A DNA stretch of 64,000 nt from Carboxylicivirga taeanensis (lineage in GTDB: Bacteria > Bacteroidota > Bacteroidia > Bacteroidales > Marinilabiliaceae). The stretch is from assembly GCF_051851475.1 (NCBI RefSeq), contig NZ_JBPUSJ010000011.1:82330-146329 (forward strand). Reading direction: 5' to 3'. A program made the translations under genes and the position numbers. Of this stretch, positions 25,913 through 35,080 are shown one piece after another (position 1 is the first letter of the stretch; every line of letters starts with the position of its first letter). Under the pieces are notes generated by a model. The model was given only the letters and a program-made list of their open reading frames with translations, ran no database searches and was not told the DNA's origin.

Positions 25913-28378
25913 ATGGCAAAAAAGAAAACAAAGACAAAATCACAAAAAACCTCTGCCACAGGGAGAATAAAGGCGTTAACTGATAATTTCAAAGATTTCA
26001 AGTTGCGTTTTATCCTTGGTGTCGCAACAATTGGAGTGGCCTTTTACTTTTTACTGGCTTTCTTCTCCTTTCTGTTTACCGGATTTGCTGATAAAAGCAT
26101 CTTTGACATTAATCGCTGGGAGCTTTTTAAAAGCTCAGACATCGTCGTACATAACTGGACAGGCCACCGGGGTGCGCTCATTGCCGACTTATTTATCAAC
26201 CAAGGCATTGGCATTGCTGCTTTTTCTATTGTACTGCTGCTGTTCATTATTGGTTTTCGACTGTTGGGAGCCCGCATTCTTCCCCTTAAAAAAACCTTTT
26301 TACACTGTTTTGTAGTTTCAATTTGGTTATCCGTTGCTTTGGGCTTTCTATTTATTAGCTCTATCAACGACCAATACCTGCTATTGGGAGGTGCACATGG
26401 GTATTTTATGAGCAAATGGTTAACGGCTGCCATCGGGGGCGTTGGCACGGTTATTTTACTTCTTGTTAGCTTAGTAATCTACCTGTCGGTTACCTTTGAA
26501 TCCTTTTTCCATTTAATCAGTCGTCCTTTGGCAAAAGGCCAGACAGAACCCAACACCAAATCAACTGAGGCGCCTGCTGAAGCTGTCGCAGAAAAGCCAA
26601 TTTCGAGAGATGACGAGAACCAGGAGCAGCAGAATGAGGAGCCGCCGGTTGAAGAACTCAGCTTCGAAAAAGAAATAGAGCCCGAAGTCACACAGCAGCC
26701 AGACGAGGCAGAAACAGCTACTACAAAAGAACCACTGGCCGGTTCTACCTTAGAGTTTTCGCCAACCGTTGATAAAGGAGCAATTGATGACGAAGCCAAC
26801 CTTGATTTAACCATTGAAAAGGTTGAGGAAGAAGAGATATCCGATGGCTATGAAAATGAGCCTTTGGGCGACTACGATCCAACCCTGGACTTATCATCCT
26901 ACAAACTTCCAGGTATAGAACTGCTCGATGACCATAGTGCCGATAATGCAGAGGTATCGATGGAAGAACTGGAGTCGAACAAAAACCGGATTGTTAAAAC
27001 CCTGGAAGATTATAAAATCCAGATTAAAAACATCAAAGCCACGGTAGGCCCAACAGTAACACTGTATGAGATTGTGCCGGCACCCGGTGTGCGCATTTCC
27101 AAAATTAAAAACCTGGAAGACGACATTGCCCTGTCGCTGGCTGCTCTGGGTATTCGCATTATTGCGCCGATACCAGGGCGCGGCACCATTGGTATTGAAG
27201 TACCAAACTCAGAGCCTGAAGTGGTAGCCATGCGCTCCATTATCAGTGCTAAAAAGTTTCAGAATACAAAATATGAGTTACCTATTGCTTTAGGTAAAAC
27301 CATATCCAACGAAACCTTTGTGATTGACCTGGCCAAAGCGCCACACATGCTGGTGGCTGGGGCAACGGGCCAAGGTAAGTCCGTAGGACTGAATGCCATC
27401 ATCTCATCACTGTTGTATAAGAAACATCCATCGCAGCTGAAATTTGTAATGGTGGATCCGAAGAAAGTGGAATTAAACATCTATTCTAAAATAGAACGCC
27501 ATTTCCTGGCGAAGATGCCCGATGAAGAGGATCCGATTATTACCGATGTACAGAAAGTGGTGAATACGCTTAACTCGCTGGCTATTGAAATGGACAACCG
27601 CTATGAGCTGCTAAAAACAGCCCATGCCCGTAACATAAAAGAGTACAACCATAAGTTTGTTAAGCGTCAGTTAAACCCTGAAAAAGGACACCGTTTCTTA
27701 CCATACATTGTGGTCATCATTGATGAGTTTGCCGACTTGATTATGACAGCCGGTAAAGAAGTTGAGTTACCAATTGCCCGTATTGCCCAGCTGGCACGTG
27801 CAGTAGGTATTCACATGATTGTCGCTACTCAGCGTCCGTCGACCAACATTATTACAGGGGTTATTAAAGCGAACTTCCCAACGCGTGTGGCCTTTAAGGT
27901 AGCGTCGATGATTGACTCCCGCACCATTTTAGACTCACCGGGCGCCAACCAGCTGATTGGGCGTGGTGATATGCTAATTTCACAGGGCAGCGACCTGGTG
28001 CGCGTTCAGTGTGCCTTTGTCGATACACCGGAGGTGGAACGCATCAACGATTTTATTGGCTCGCAAAGAGGTTATACATCAGCCTTCCTGTTGCCCGAAT
28101 ATGTCGGAGAAAACAGTTCTGAGACTGCAGCAGGTGAAGTTGACCTGAGTAAGCGCGACTCCATGTTTGAAGAAGCGGCCCGGGTAGTAGTGGCTAATCA
28201 AAGTGGTTCGACCTCCCTTATTCAACGGCGCTTCTCCATTGGCTACAACCGGGCCGGACGAATCATCGACCAACTGGAAGCAGCTGGTATTGTTGGTCCT
28301 TTTGAAGGCAGCAAGGCACGTCAGGTTCTTATCCCCGATGAGCTGGAATTAGAAAAACACCTGACTCAATTCAATTAA
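25913..28378 (+). CDS. ftsK: DNA translocase FtsK/SpoIIIE family
   Basis: Septum-anchored ATP-driven DNA pump that clears chromosome DNA at cell division. The 821-residue protein has four membrane helices in residues 35-190, an acidic Glu/Gln/Pro-rich linker of about 140 residues, and the motor at about 340-745 with the Walker A motif GATGQGKSVGLN at about 482 and Walker B YIVVIIDEFADLI. The C-terminal 65 residues are the gamma winged helix that reads chromosome orientation signals (RRFSIGYNRAGRIIDQLEAA). The linker is far shorter than in E. coli FtsK. The start at 25913 (MAKKKTKTKSQ) is supported by the upstream promoter box. It is followed by lolA. Confidence 0.95.
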   Translation: MAKKKTKTKSQKTSATGRIKALTDNFKDFKLRFILGVATIGVAFYFLLAFFSFLFTGFADKSIFDINRWELFKSSDIVVHNWTGHRGALIADLFINQGIGIAAFSIVLLLFIIGFRLLGARILPLKKTFLHCFVVSIWLSVALGFLFISSINDQYLLLGGAHGYFMSKWLTAAIGGVGTVILLLVSLVIYLSVTFESFFHLISRPLAKGQTEPNTKSTEAPAEAVAEKPISRDDENQEQQNEEPPVEELSFEKEIEPEVTQQPDEAETATTKEPLAGSTLEFSPTVDKGAIDDEANLDLTIEKVEEEEISDGYENEPLGDYDPTLDLSSYKLPGIELLDDHSADNAEVSMEELESNKNRIVKTLEDYKIQIKNIKATVGPTVTLYEIVPAPGVRISKIKNLEDDIALSLAALGIRIIAPIPGRGTIGIEVPNSEPEVVAMRSIISAKKFQNTKYELPIALGKTISNETFVIDLAKAPHMLVAGATGQGKSVGLNAIISSLLYKKHPSQLKFVMVDPKKVELNIYSKIERHFLAKMPDEEDPIITDVQKVVNTLNSLAIEMDNRYELLKTAHARNIKEYNHKFVKRQLNPEKGHRFLPYIVVIIDEFADLIMTAGKEVELPIARIAQLARAVGIHMIVATQRPSTNIITGVIKANFPTRVAFKVASMIDSRTILDSPGANQLIGRGDMLISQGSDLVRVQCAFVDTPEVERINDFIGSQRGYTSAFLLPEYVGENSSETAAGEVDLSKRDSMFEEAARVVVANQSGSTSLIQRRFSIGYNRAGRIIDQLEAAGIVGPFEGSKARQVLIPDELELEKHLTQFN

Positions 28379-28546
28379 GCCAACAGTTTGGAACAATTAT
28401 TGAAAGCCCTTACAGACCTAAGCATTTACATATAAAACAACTATTCATATGAAACAACCATGCAAATTTGATTACCCAAATAGACACACAGGATGATCAA
28501 ATTTATTTGGGAGTTCCATCGGACCAATGAAAATAAATTTTAACAG

Positions 28547-29188
28547 ATGAAATACTTAATCACATTCGCTTTAGCCATTATCGGCCTTATTGGTAACGCT
28601 CAATCACAGGACAAAGCAAAAGGCATACTCGACCAGGTATCGGCCAAAACAAAGGAATATACATCAATCGTCGCCAACTTCTCGTTTGCCATGGAAAACC
28701 TCCAGGAAGGCATTAATGAAGCCTACGAGGGACATATCATTCTGAAAGGCAATAAATACAAGGTAAACCTGATGGATGTGGATACTTACTTCGATGGAGA
28801 AGTGCTTTACACTCATATGATTGATGCCGATGAAGTGAACATCACCGTTCCAGATTTAGAAGATGAAGAAACGCTCAATCCGGCTACCATTTTTAGCATA
28901 TACGAAAAAGGCTACACCTTTAACTATGTAGCAGAAGGTAATGTAGATGGCAAAGCCTGTCACGAAATTGACCTGTATCCGGTTAACCGCGACAAACCCT
29001 TCTCTCGCATTAAACTGTTGGTTTTAAAAGATGACTTACAACTTTACTCCATTCGTCAGGTGGGAAAAGATGGTAATAACTATACAGTTACAGTTAAAGA
29101 GATGCAAACCAATAAGCAGTTTGATGATAAAGCCTTTGTGTTTGACCAGGCTGCCAATCCAGATGTGGATGTTATCGATATGAGATAA
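28547..29188 (+). CDS. lolA: Outer membrane lipoprotein carrier protein LolA-like
   Basis: A 213-residue periplasmic chaperone that carries lipoproteins from the inner to the outer membrane. A signal peptide (MKYLITFALAIIGLIGNAQS) is followed by the LolA-type beta barrel domain; FNYVAEGNVDGKACHEIDLY and FSRIKLLVLKDDLQLYSI resemble Bacteroidota LolA homologues. Length agrees with the family (about 200-220). It follows ftsK by 168 bp on the same strand, a gene order commonly found in Bacteroidota. A terminator follows. The family includes outer-membrane-associated proteins that are not carriers, so the exact role is inferred. Confidence 0.85.
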   Translation: MKYLITFALAIIGLIGNAQSQDKAKGILDQVSAKTKEYTSIVANFSFAMENLQEGINEAYEGHIILKGNKYKVNLMDVDTYFDGEVLYTHMIDADEVNITVPDLEDEETLNPATIFSIYEKGYTFNYVAEGNVDGKACHEIDLYPVNRDKPFSRIKLLVLKDDLQLYSIRQVGKDGNNYTVTVKEMQTNKQFDDKAFVFDQAANPDVDVIDMR

Positions 29189-29211
29189 AACACTTTTTTA
29201 ATAATTAAAGG

Positions 29212-29239
29212 AAAGTCTGGCTGAGGTCAGGCTTTTTTT
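29212..29239 (+). terminator. Rho-independent terminator after lolA
   Basis: AAAGTCTGGC and GTCAGGCTTT pair (two G-T pairs) around TGAG, followed by a run of T. Confidence 0.78.
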
Positions 29240-29523
29240 GTACCATCATCTCACGCCAAAATATAAAAGAATACTGCTTCTCCTCCACGGCTAAATTGTG
29301 CAACACAGTAACAAGGCATATCACTATTCACTCACTAAACTGAGAAACCAATCTCTATTGCTTAGTAATTATTCGTTTTCAGAATAATAAACCTTATTAA
29401 TTTAGAATCAGAACATCACAGCATCGACACTAAAACATGCACTGAAAATCGTTCAGATATTTTACCATTTACCTGAACATTTACCGGTCGAAAAGGTTAT
29501 TATTTGCGAATAGCGAATAAAAG

Positions 29524-31125
29524 ATGTTTAAGTATAAATCGACCATAAAGACCGATTCAGAGGAATTCATCAGGAACCAAAAGTTAAACCAGCTTTTAAC
29601 AGATGAATACCATCAAAAGCTACGCACTGTTTATAAAGGCGGCGGAGCCAAAGCCCTGCAGAAGCACACGCAAAAAGGCAAATTAAGCGTTCGCCAAAGA
29701 ATTGATTACCTGCTTGATAAAGGCTCTTACTTTTTAGAGCTATCAGCTCTGGCAGCTAATGGCCAGTACAACAACGCGTTTCCATCAGCCGGAATTATTA
29801 CCGGCATCGGACAAGTACATGGACGGCAGGTAATGATTGTAGCTAACGATGCCACCGTGAAAGGCGGCACCTACATAGCTGAAACCATAAAAAAGCATCT
29901 GCGGGCGCAAGAAATTGCATTACAAAACCACCTGCCCTGCATTTATCTGGTAGACAGTGGTGGTGTATTCTTGCCCAACCAGGCTGAAGTTTTTCCCGAC
30001 AGGGATGATTTTGGTCGTATCTTTTTTAACCAATCACGTCTGTCGGCCCAAGGCATTGCTCAAATAGCCATTGTGATGGGCTCGTGTACAGCGGGAGGCG
30101 CCTATGTGCCAGCCATGAGCGATGAAACCATTATTGTTAAAGACCAAGGCACTATCTTTTTAGCCGGGCCACCACTGGTAAAAGCAGCTACAGGCGAAGT
30201 GGTGAGTGCCGAAGAGTTGGGTGGTGGTGTGGTGCATACACAAATTTCAGGGGTTGCCGATCATCTGGCCGAAAACGATATGCACGCCATTCATACTTGC
30301 CGCAACATCATTGAGACCTTGCCGGCCCCACAAGCCAACACAGCAACCATTTTTAAAGAGCCACACTACTCAGCTAAGGAACTAAGCGGAGTAGTACCTG
30401 AGACCGGGAAACCATTCCCGGATGTGCATGAGATAATTGCCCGCCTGGTTGATAGTAGCGAATTTCATGAGTTTAAGGCCGATTATGGCTCTACGCTAGT
30501 CACGGTATTTGCCAGGATTGAAGGCAAACAGGTAGGAATTTTGGCCAATAATGGCATTCTCTTTTCTGAGTCGGCATTAAAAGGGACGCATTTCATTCAG
30601 TTGTGTAATGAGCGTCGCATCCCAATGCTGTTTCTGCAAAATATTACCGGATTTATGGTCGGTAAAGATTACGAGCATGGCGGCATTGCCAAAGACGGGG
30701 CCAAAATGGTGAATGCATTGGCCAACTCAACGGTGCCTTACTTCACCATTATCATGGGTGGCTCTTACGGCGCAGGCAACTATGCCATGGCAGGACGCGC
30801 CTACGATCCTCGCTTTTTATTTATGTGGCCCAATGCGCGGATATCGGTGATGGGTGCCAGACAAGCAGCTCAGGTCTTAACGACCCTTAAACGCGATCAG
30901 GCAGTGGCACACAACTCCACTGTTGATGAAGCTGAACTGGAAAATATTGAGGCATCTATCCTAAAAAAATATGAAGAAGAAGGCTCTCCCTATTACAGCA
31001 CCAGCCGCCTGTGGGACGATGGCATAATTACACCAGAATCCACGCGCTCTATTGCGGGCCTGGTCTTAAAAATCATTTACAACAACGATTTGAAAAGCAC
31101 AAAATATGGCGTCTTTAGAATGTAG
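29524..31125 (+). CDS. mccB: Methylcrotonyl-CoA carboxylase beta subunit (carboxyltransferase)
   Basis: Carboxyltransferase half of methylcrotonyl-CoA carboxylase, converting 3-methylcrotonyl-CoA to 3-methylglutaconyl-CoA in leucine breakdown. The 533-residue protein has YLVDSGGVFLPNQAEVFPD, the form found in MCC beta rather than PccB, and MGSCTAGGAYVPAMSDE for the N-half oxyanion hole. QNITGFMVGKDYEHGGIAKD and MGGSYGAGNYAMAGRAYDP cover the C half; these are hallmarks of MCC beta (LiuB). It opens a run of nine close-packed genes and overlaps the hydratase by 20 bp. The distinct carboxylase at 694-4282 has PccB-type motifs, so the two serve different substrates. Confidence 0.92.
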   Translation: MFKYKSTIKTDSEEFIRNQKLNQLLTDEYHQKLRTVYKGGGAKALQKHTQKGKLSVRQRIDYLLDKGSYFLELSALAANGQYNNAFPSAGIITGIGQVHGRQVMIVANDATVKGGTYIAETIKKHLRAQEIALQNHLPCIYLVDSGGVFLPNQAEVFPDRDDFGRIFFNQSRLSAQGIAQIAIVMGSCTAGGAYVPAMSDETIIVKDQGTIFLAGPPLVKAATGEVVSAEELGGGVVHTQISGVADHLAENDMHAIHTCRNIIETLPAPQANTATIFKEPHYSAKELSGVVPETGKPFPDVHEIIARLVDSSEFHEFKADYGSTLVTVFARIEGKQVGILANNGILFSESALKGTHFIQLCNERRIPMLFLQNITGFMVGKDYEHGGIAKDGAKMVNALANSTVPYFTIIMGGSYGAGNYAMAGRAYDPRFLFMWPNARISVMGARQAAQVLTTLKRDQAVAHNSTVDEAELENIEASILKKYEEEGSPYYSTSRLWDDGIITPESTRSIAGLVLKIIYNNDLKSTKYGVFRM

Positions 31126-31906
31126 CATCCAACCGCTTGTAGAACTGAATCAGTCCAATGGCATTAGTCGTTTATTATTGAACGACCCAACCAAAAGAAA
31201 TGCCCTTTCCAAAGGCATGCTGTCGTGTATAATTAAAGGCCTCAATAAAATCAAAAACGACAATCGGCAGAAAGTTGTCGTTATCAGAGGATCCCAAGGG
31301 GTATTTAGCTCTGGAGCCGATTTGGAGTGGATGCAGCAAGGTTTAAATCAAACTGAGGAGGAAAATATTGCAGATGCTAATTTGTTTTATGAGACCTTTG
31401 AACTTCTCAATAATTTTCCAAAGCCAGTCATTATGTGGGTCGAGAAGTATGCCATGGGCGGTGCTCTGGGACTTTTAGTCACTGCCGACTATGTGGTAGC
31501 GGATAAAGATGCACGGATGGCTTTTTCAGAAGTCAAGTTAGGCCTGGTACCAGCAACCATAGCGCCATTTGTGATCAATAAAATTGGCAGTTCGCAGGCA
31601 CGTGCTTTGATGTTAAGCGCTACACCTTTCTCGGCTAAAAAAGCCCGCCAGATAGGGCTCGTACACGAAACAATGGCCAGCAAAGATATTCCTGCCCGAA
31701 TCGATGAGCTATGTGAAACGTTTAAAGGAAACAGCCCGCAAGCTATGGCTACTACTAAACAGCTCATTAATCAGTTAGCAATAGTTGACCTGTCTGCCAA
31801 TAAAGAAACATGCGTTACACAGATTGCTAAAGCGCGCAGCAGTACTGAAGGTGTTGAAGGAGTTAAGGCTTTTTTTGAAAAACGGTTGCCGGAGTGGAAC
31901 AAATAG
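31106..31906 (+). CDS. liuC: Methylglutaconyl-CoA hydratase (enoyl-CoA hydratase family)
   Basis: Crotonase-family enzyme of 266 residues, expected to hydrate 3-methylglutaconyl-CoA to HMG-CoA. The oxyanion-hole segment FSSGADLEWM and the second loop EKYAMGGALGLLVTADYV are present. The segment FSEVKLGLVPATIAPFV is the form seen in LiuC-type methylglutaconyl-CoA hydratases, in which PAxIxP replaces the PGGGGTQ of short-chain enoyl-CoA hydratases. The gene lies between the beta and alpha subunits of the carboxylase that makes its substrate, overlapping the first by 20 bp and preceding the second by 9 bp. That context supports the substrate assignment more than the motif does. Confidence 0.85.
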   Translation: MASLECSIQPLVELNQSNGISRLLLNDPTKRNALSKGMLSCIIKGLNKIKNDNRQKVVVIRGSQGVFSSGADLEWMQQGLNQTEEENIADANLFYETFELLNNFPKPVIMWVEKYAMGGALGLLVTADYVVADKDARMAFSEVKLGLVPATIAPFVINKIGSSQARALMLSATPFSAKKARQIGLVHETMASKDIPARIDELCETFKGNSPQAMATTKQLINQLAIVDLSANKETCVTQIAKARSSTEGVEGVKAFFEKRLPEWNK

Positions 31907-31915
31907 AATAAAACG

Positions 31916-33844
31916 ATGAGGAAAGTATTGATACCAAACAGGGGAGAAATTGCTGCCAGAATAATAAGGGCGGCTCATCAGTTGGGTTTGAAAACGGTTG
32001 TCACCCTCTCTGAACTCGAAAAAGAGACACTTCCGGCTCAATTGAGTGATGAAGTGCATCTGTTTGAAGATGGACCATTCGAGGAGAATTACCTCAATAT
32101 TGAGCGCATTATTGACATTGCCAAACAATATAAGGCCGATTGTATTCATCCAGGCTATGGGTTCCTGTCGGAAAATCAACATTTGGCCCAGGCCTGTCAG
32201 GAGGCAAATATAACCTTCGTAGGGCCATCGCCCGAGAACCTCAAACTCATGGGCGATAAACAAGTTGCCCGCAGCATTGCTCAAAAAGCCAATGTCTCGC
32301 TAACCCACTCATGGGAAGGCTCTTTGCAGACTATCCTTGCCGAAGCGGATGTGTTGCCCTACCCGGTATTGGTGAAAGCAGCCATGGGTGGTGGTGGAAG
32401 AGGCATGCATATTTGCCATAACAAAGAGGAGCTGCTCGAATACCTTCCTGTTTTAAGCAAACAAGCCTTGCGCTACTTTGGTGACGAGCGCATTTATGTT
32501 GAACAATACATTGATAAGGCCCGCCACATTGAAGTGCAGGTATTGGCCGATAAACATGGGAACACGCTACACCTATTCGACCGTGAGTGTTCGGTGCAGC
32601 GCCGTTTTCAGAAGATAATAGAAGAAGCACCTGCTGCTAATCTGTCGGCTGGCATAAAACAACGCTTATACAACGATGCGCTGCGTCTGTGCCGTTCCAT
32701 TGAGTATACCAATGCGGGCACCATCGAGTTTTTAGTGGATGATGAGGGGCAGCATTACTTTTTGGAGATGAACACCCGCATTCAGGTTGAACATTGCGTT
32801 ACAGAAGAAATCACCGGTATAGATTTGGTGCAGTGGCAGTTTAAAATAGCCAATGGATTAGCGCTTGACTTCAGCCAGGATGACCTGACTATTAATGGCC
32901 ATGCCATTGAATTGCGCGTGTGTGCCGAAGATGTAACGAATAATTTCAGACCCAGCCCGGGAAAGATAAGAAATTTACTATTACCGGATTCCAATACAGG
33001 ACGGCTGGAGATAGGTTTTAATAAGCCTGGAGAAATTCATTCACAATTTGATCCAATGATTGCCAAACTAGTGGTGCATGCAGAAAACAGAACAAGCGCT
33101 ATTCAAAAAGCTGTGAAAGCAAATAATGCCTTGATCATTCATGGGATCACTACTAACAATGGCTTTCTGAACACCCTGCTGCAACATCAGGCTTTTACCG
33201 ATTTAAGTTTGCACACCCGTTTCTGCGATGAGCATTTGGAAGAATTAGTGAAAGATCCATCAGGCAACGATACACTGCTTAGCCTGGCCTATACCGCTTA
33301 TCGCGTCAAAGAGCAAAAAGGCCCTTTTTGGAGACAATTATTACAGTATGCTTTCAGTTTAGGCGATAAGCATTACCTGACCGAAGCAAACGATCTTGGC
33401 CATGCTCTTAGCATTCGCTTAAATGACGAAGATTTCTTGTTGAATAACTGCATACTAGACAGTAATCACCTGAACTACAAACTCATTGATGCAGACCACC
33501 ACTTTTTTTTCTTTGAAGAAGCAGATACTGTGCTTATCAATCACAACCAACAATGGGTGCGCGTTAAGGCACACGACTGGCTGCCTGAATACCACCCACA
33601 GACGAATGGAGAAACAACATTAAATGGCGATCATTTCCTAGCACCTATCCCTTCGCAGGTGATGAAGGTACATGTGGATGAAGGACAAGAAGTAAAAAAA
33701 GGCGATCTGCTGTTGGTACTCGAAGCCATGAAAACAGAAAATCACATTAAAGCCTGGAAAGATGGCATCATCGAAAAAATACATATCCGCGCTGGTCAAC
33801 AGGTGAAACTTAACCAAAACCTACTGGCCTACAAAACAGAATAA
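31916..33844 (+). CDS. mccA: Methylcrotonyl-CoA carboxylase alpha subunit (biotin carboxylase plus biotin carrier)
   Basis: A 642-residue biotin-containing subunit. Residues 1-445 form biotin carboxylase (MRKVLIPNRGEIAARIIR, AAMGGGGRGMHI for ATP, DRECSVQRRFQKIIEEAP, EMNTRIQVEHCVTEE). A linker domain follows, and the C-terminal 75 residues are the biotinyl domain with the biotin lysine, Lys606, in LEAMKTE. The fused layout is that of MCC alpha, not of the split subunits at 694-2726. It sits 9 bp after the hydratase. With the beta subunit it carboxylates methylcrotonyl-CoA using ATP and bicarbonate. Confidence 0.92.
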   Translation: MRKVLIPNRGEIAARIIRAAHQLGLKTVVTLSELEKETLPAQLSDEVHLFEDGPFEENYLNIERIIDIAKQYKADCIHPGYGFLSENQHLAQACQEANITFVGPSPENLKLMGDKQVARSIAQKANVSLTHSWEGSLQTILAEADVLPYPVLVKAAMGGGGRGMHICHNKEELLEYLPVLSKQALRYFGDERIYVEQYIDKARHIEVQVLADKHGNTLHLFDRECSVQRRFQKIIEEAPAANLSAGIKQRLYNDALRLCRSIEYTNAGTIEFLVDDEGQHYFLEMNTRIQVEHCVTEEITGIDLVQWQFKIANGLALDFSQDDLTINGHAIELRVCAEDVTNNFRPSPGKIRNLLLPDSNTGRLEIGFNKPGEIHSQFDPMIAKLVVHAENRTSAIQKAVKANNALIIHGITTNNGFLNTLLQHQAFTDLSLHTRFCDEHLEELVKDPSGNDTLLSLAYTAYRVKEQKGPFWRQLLQYAFSLGDKHYLTEANDLGHALSIRLNDEDFLLNNCILDSNHLNYKLIDADHHFFFFEEADTVLINHNQQWVRVKAHDWLPEYHPQTNGETTLNGDHFLAPIPSQVMKVHVDEGQEVKKGDLLLVLEAMKTENHIKAWKDGIIEKIHIRAGQQVKLNQNLLAYKTE

Positions 33845-33890
33845 CAAAGTAACATAACTGAATTCGCAATAAAGAATAATTAGAAATTAC

Positions 33891-35039
33891 ATGTCAATAC
33901 TAAGCACAAAAGAACACGAAGCTTTCAGACGAGAAGTAAGAGCCTTTGCCGAAAAAGAAATTAAACCGCTTGCCGCGCAGCTTGATGAGAATGAAACTTT
34001 TTCGGTAGAGCTGTCGCGTAAAATGGGACAAGCCGGCTTATACGGCATCGATATTCCCAAAGAATATGGCGGACAAGGGAAAGACACCCTGTCTTACATT
34101 ATCGCCGTTGAAGAGTTGGCCCGTGTGGATAGTTCACAAGCTGCCACCATGGCCGCTCATAACAGCCTCGGCCTCACTCCTGTCTACCAGTTCGGCACCG
34201 AAGAGCAGCGCCAAAAATATGTCCCCTTATTAACATCAGGTGAAGGACTTTGGGCCTTTGGACTGACGGAAGTAATGGCAGGCTCCGATGCGCAGGGCGT
34301 TGAAACAACTGCCGAAGACAAGGGCGATCACTGGCTCATTAATGGCAGTAAACGCTACATTACCAATGGCAGCAATGAGCTGATGAAAGGCATTACCGTG
34401 CTGGCCGTTACTAATGCCGAAAATGGCAAAAAGCGCTTCTCAACAATCCTGGTGGACAGAGACACTGAAGGCTTTGAAACCAAACGTATTTTTGGTAAAA
34501 TGATGTGGCGGGCTTCCGACACGGCTGAACTCAAATTCTCTAAAATTAAAGTTAACAAAGAGCAGCTGTTAGGGCAACAGGACAAAGGCCTGGGACATAT
34601 GCTAAAAACCCTTGACTCCGGACGCTTATCCATTGCCGCCATGGGCTTGGGACTGGCACAAGGGGCGTACGAAATGGCGCTGGAATATGCGCAAAAAAGA
34701 GAACAATTTGGCCAGGTAATTGCCACTAACCAGGTGATAGCTTTCAAACTGGCTGATATGGCACTAAAACTGGAACTGGCGCGTAATACCTTATACAACG
34801 CCTGTGCTTTAAAAGATGCAGGACAGCCCTTTGGCAAGGAAGCAGCCATGGCCAAATTATATTGCAGCGACATTGCTAAAGAGATAGCAGATGAAGCCAT
34901 TCAGATATTTTCGGGCCAGGGTCTGTTAAAATCATCAGCCATTGAGCGCTTCTATCGCGACCAGCGTATTCTGCAAATTGGCGAAGGTACCTCCGAAATT
35001 TTGCGCATTGTTATCAGTAAGCATTTGGGATTGGTTTAA
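33891..35039 (+). CDS. Acyl-CoA dehydrogenase (short-chain or branched type)
   Basis: A 382-residue flavin enzyme that introduces the 2,3 double bond in an acyl-CoA; electrons normally pass to electron-transfer flavoprotein. GLTEVMAGSDAQGVETTA and RYITNGSNEL are typical flavin and substrate segments, and the C-terminus has QIGEGTSEILR. The catalytic Glu is at 365 in that C-terminal motif, as in short-chain and butyryl-CoA dehydrogenases. Isovaleryl-CoA dehydrogenases instead use a Glu in the helix where this protein has Gly244 (LDSGRLS). Its position in the leucine unit still suggests isovaleryl-CoA as a substrate. Specificity is therefore uncertain. It is 46 bp after the carboxylase alpha gene. 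Confidence 0.85.
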   Translation: MSILSTKEHEAFRREVRAFAEKEIKPLAAQLDENETFSVELSRKMGQAGLYGIDIPKEYGGQGKDTLSYIIAVEELARVDSSQAATMAAHNSLGLTPVYQFGTEEQRQKYVPLLTSGEGLWAFGLTEVMAGSDAQGVETTAEDKGDHWLINGSKRYITNGSNELMKGITVLAVTNAENGKKRFSTILVDRDTEGFETKRIFGKMMWRASDTAELKFSKIKVNKEQLLGQQDKGLGHMLKTLDSGRLSIAAMGLGLAQGAYEMALEYAQKREQFGQVIATNQVIAFKLADMALKLELARNTLYNACALKDAGQPFGKEAAMAKLYCSDIAKEIADEAIQIFSGQGLLKSSAIERFYRDQRILQIGEGTSEILRIVISKHLGLV

Positions 35040-35080
35040 GTTCACCTTATTTTTACCATAATTAAACAAAACACCAGGTA

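Noticed and set aside
33891..35039. Naming the dehydrogenase isovaleryl-CoA dehydrogenase outright
   Set aside because: The catalytic Glu is at the short-chain position, so context alone is not enough; the specific name was withheld.
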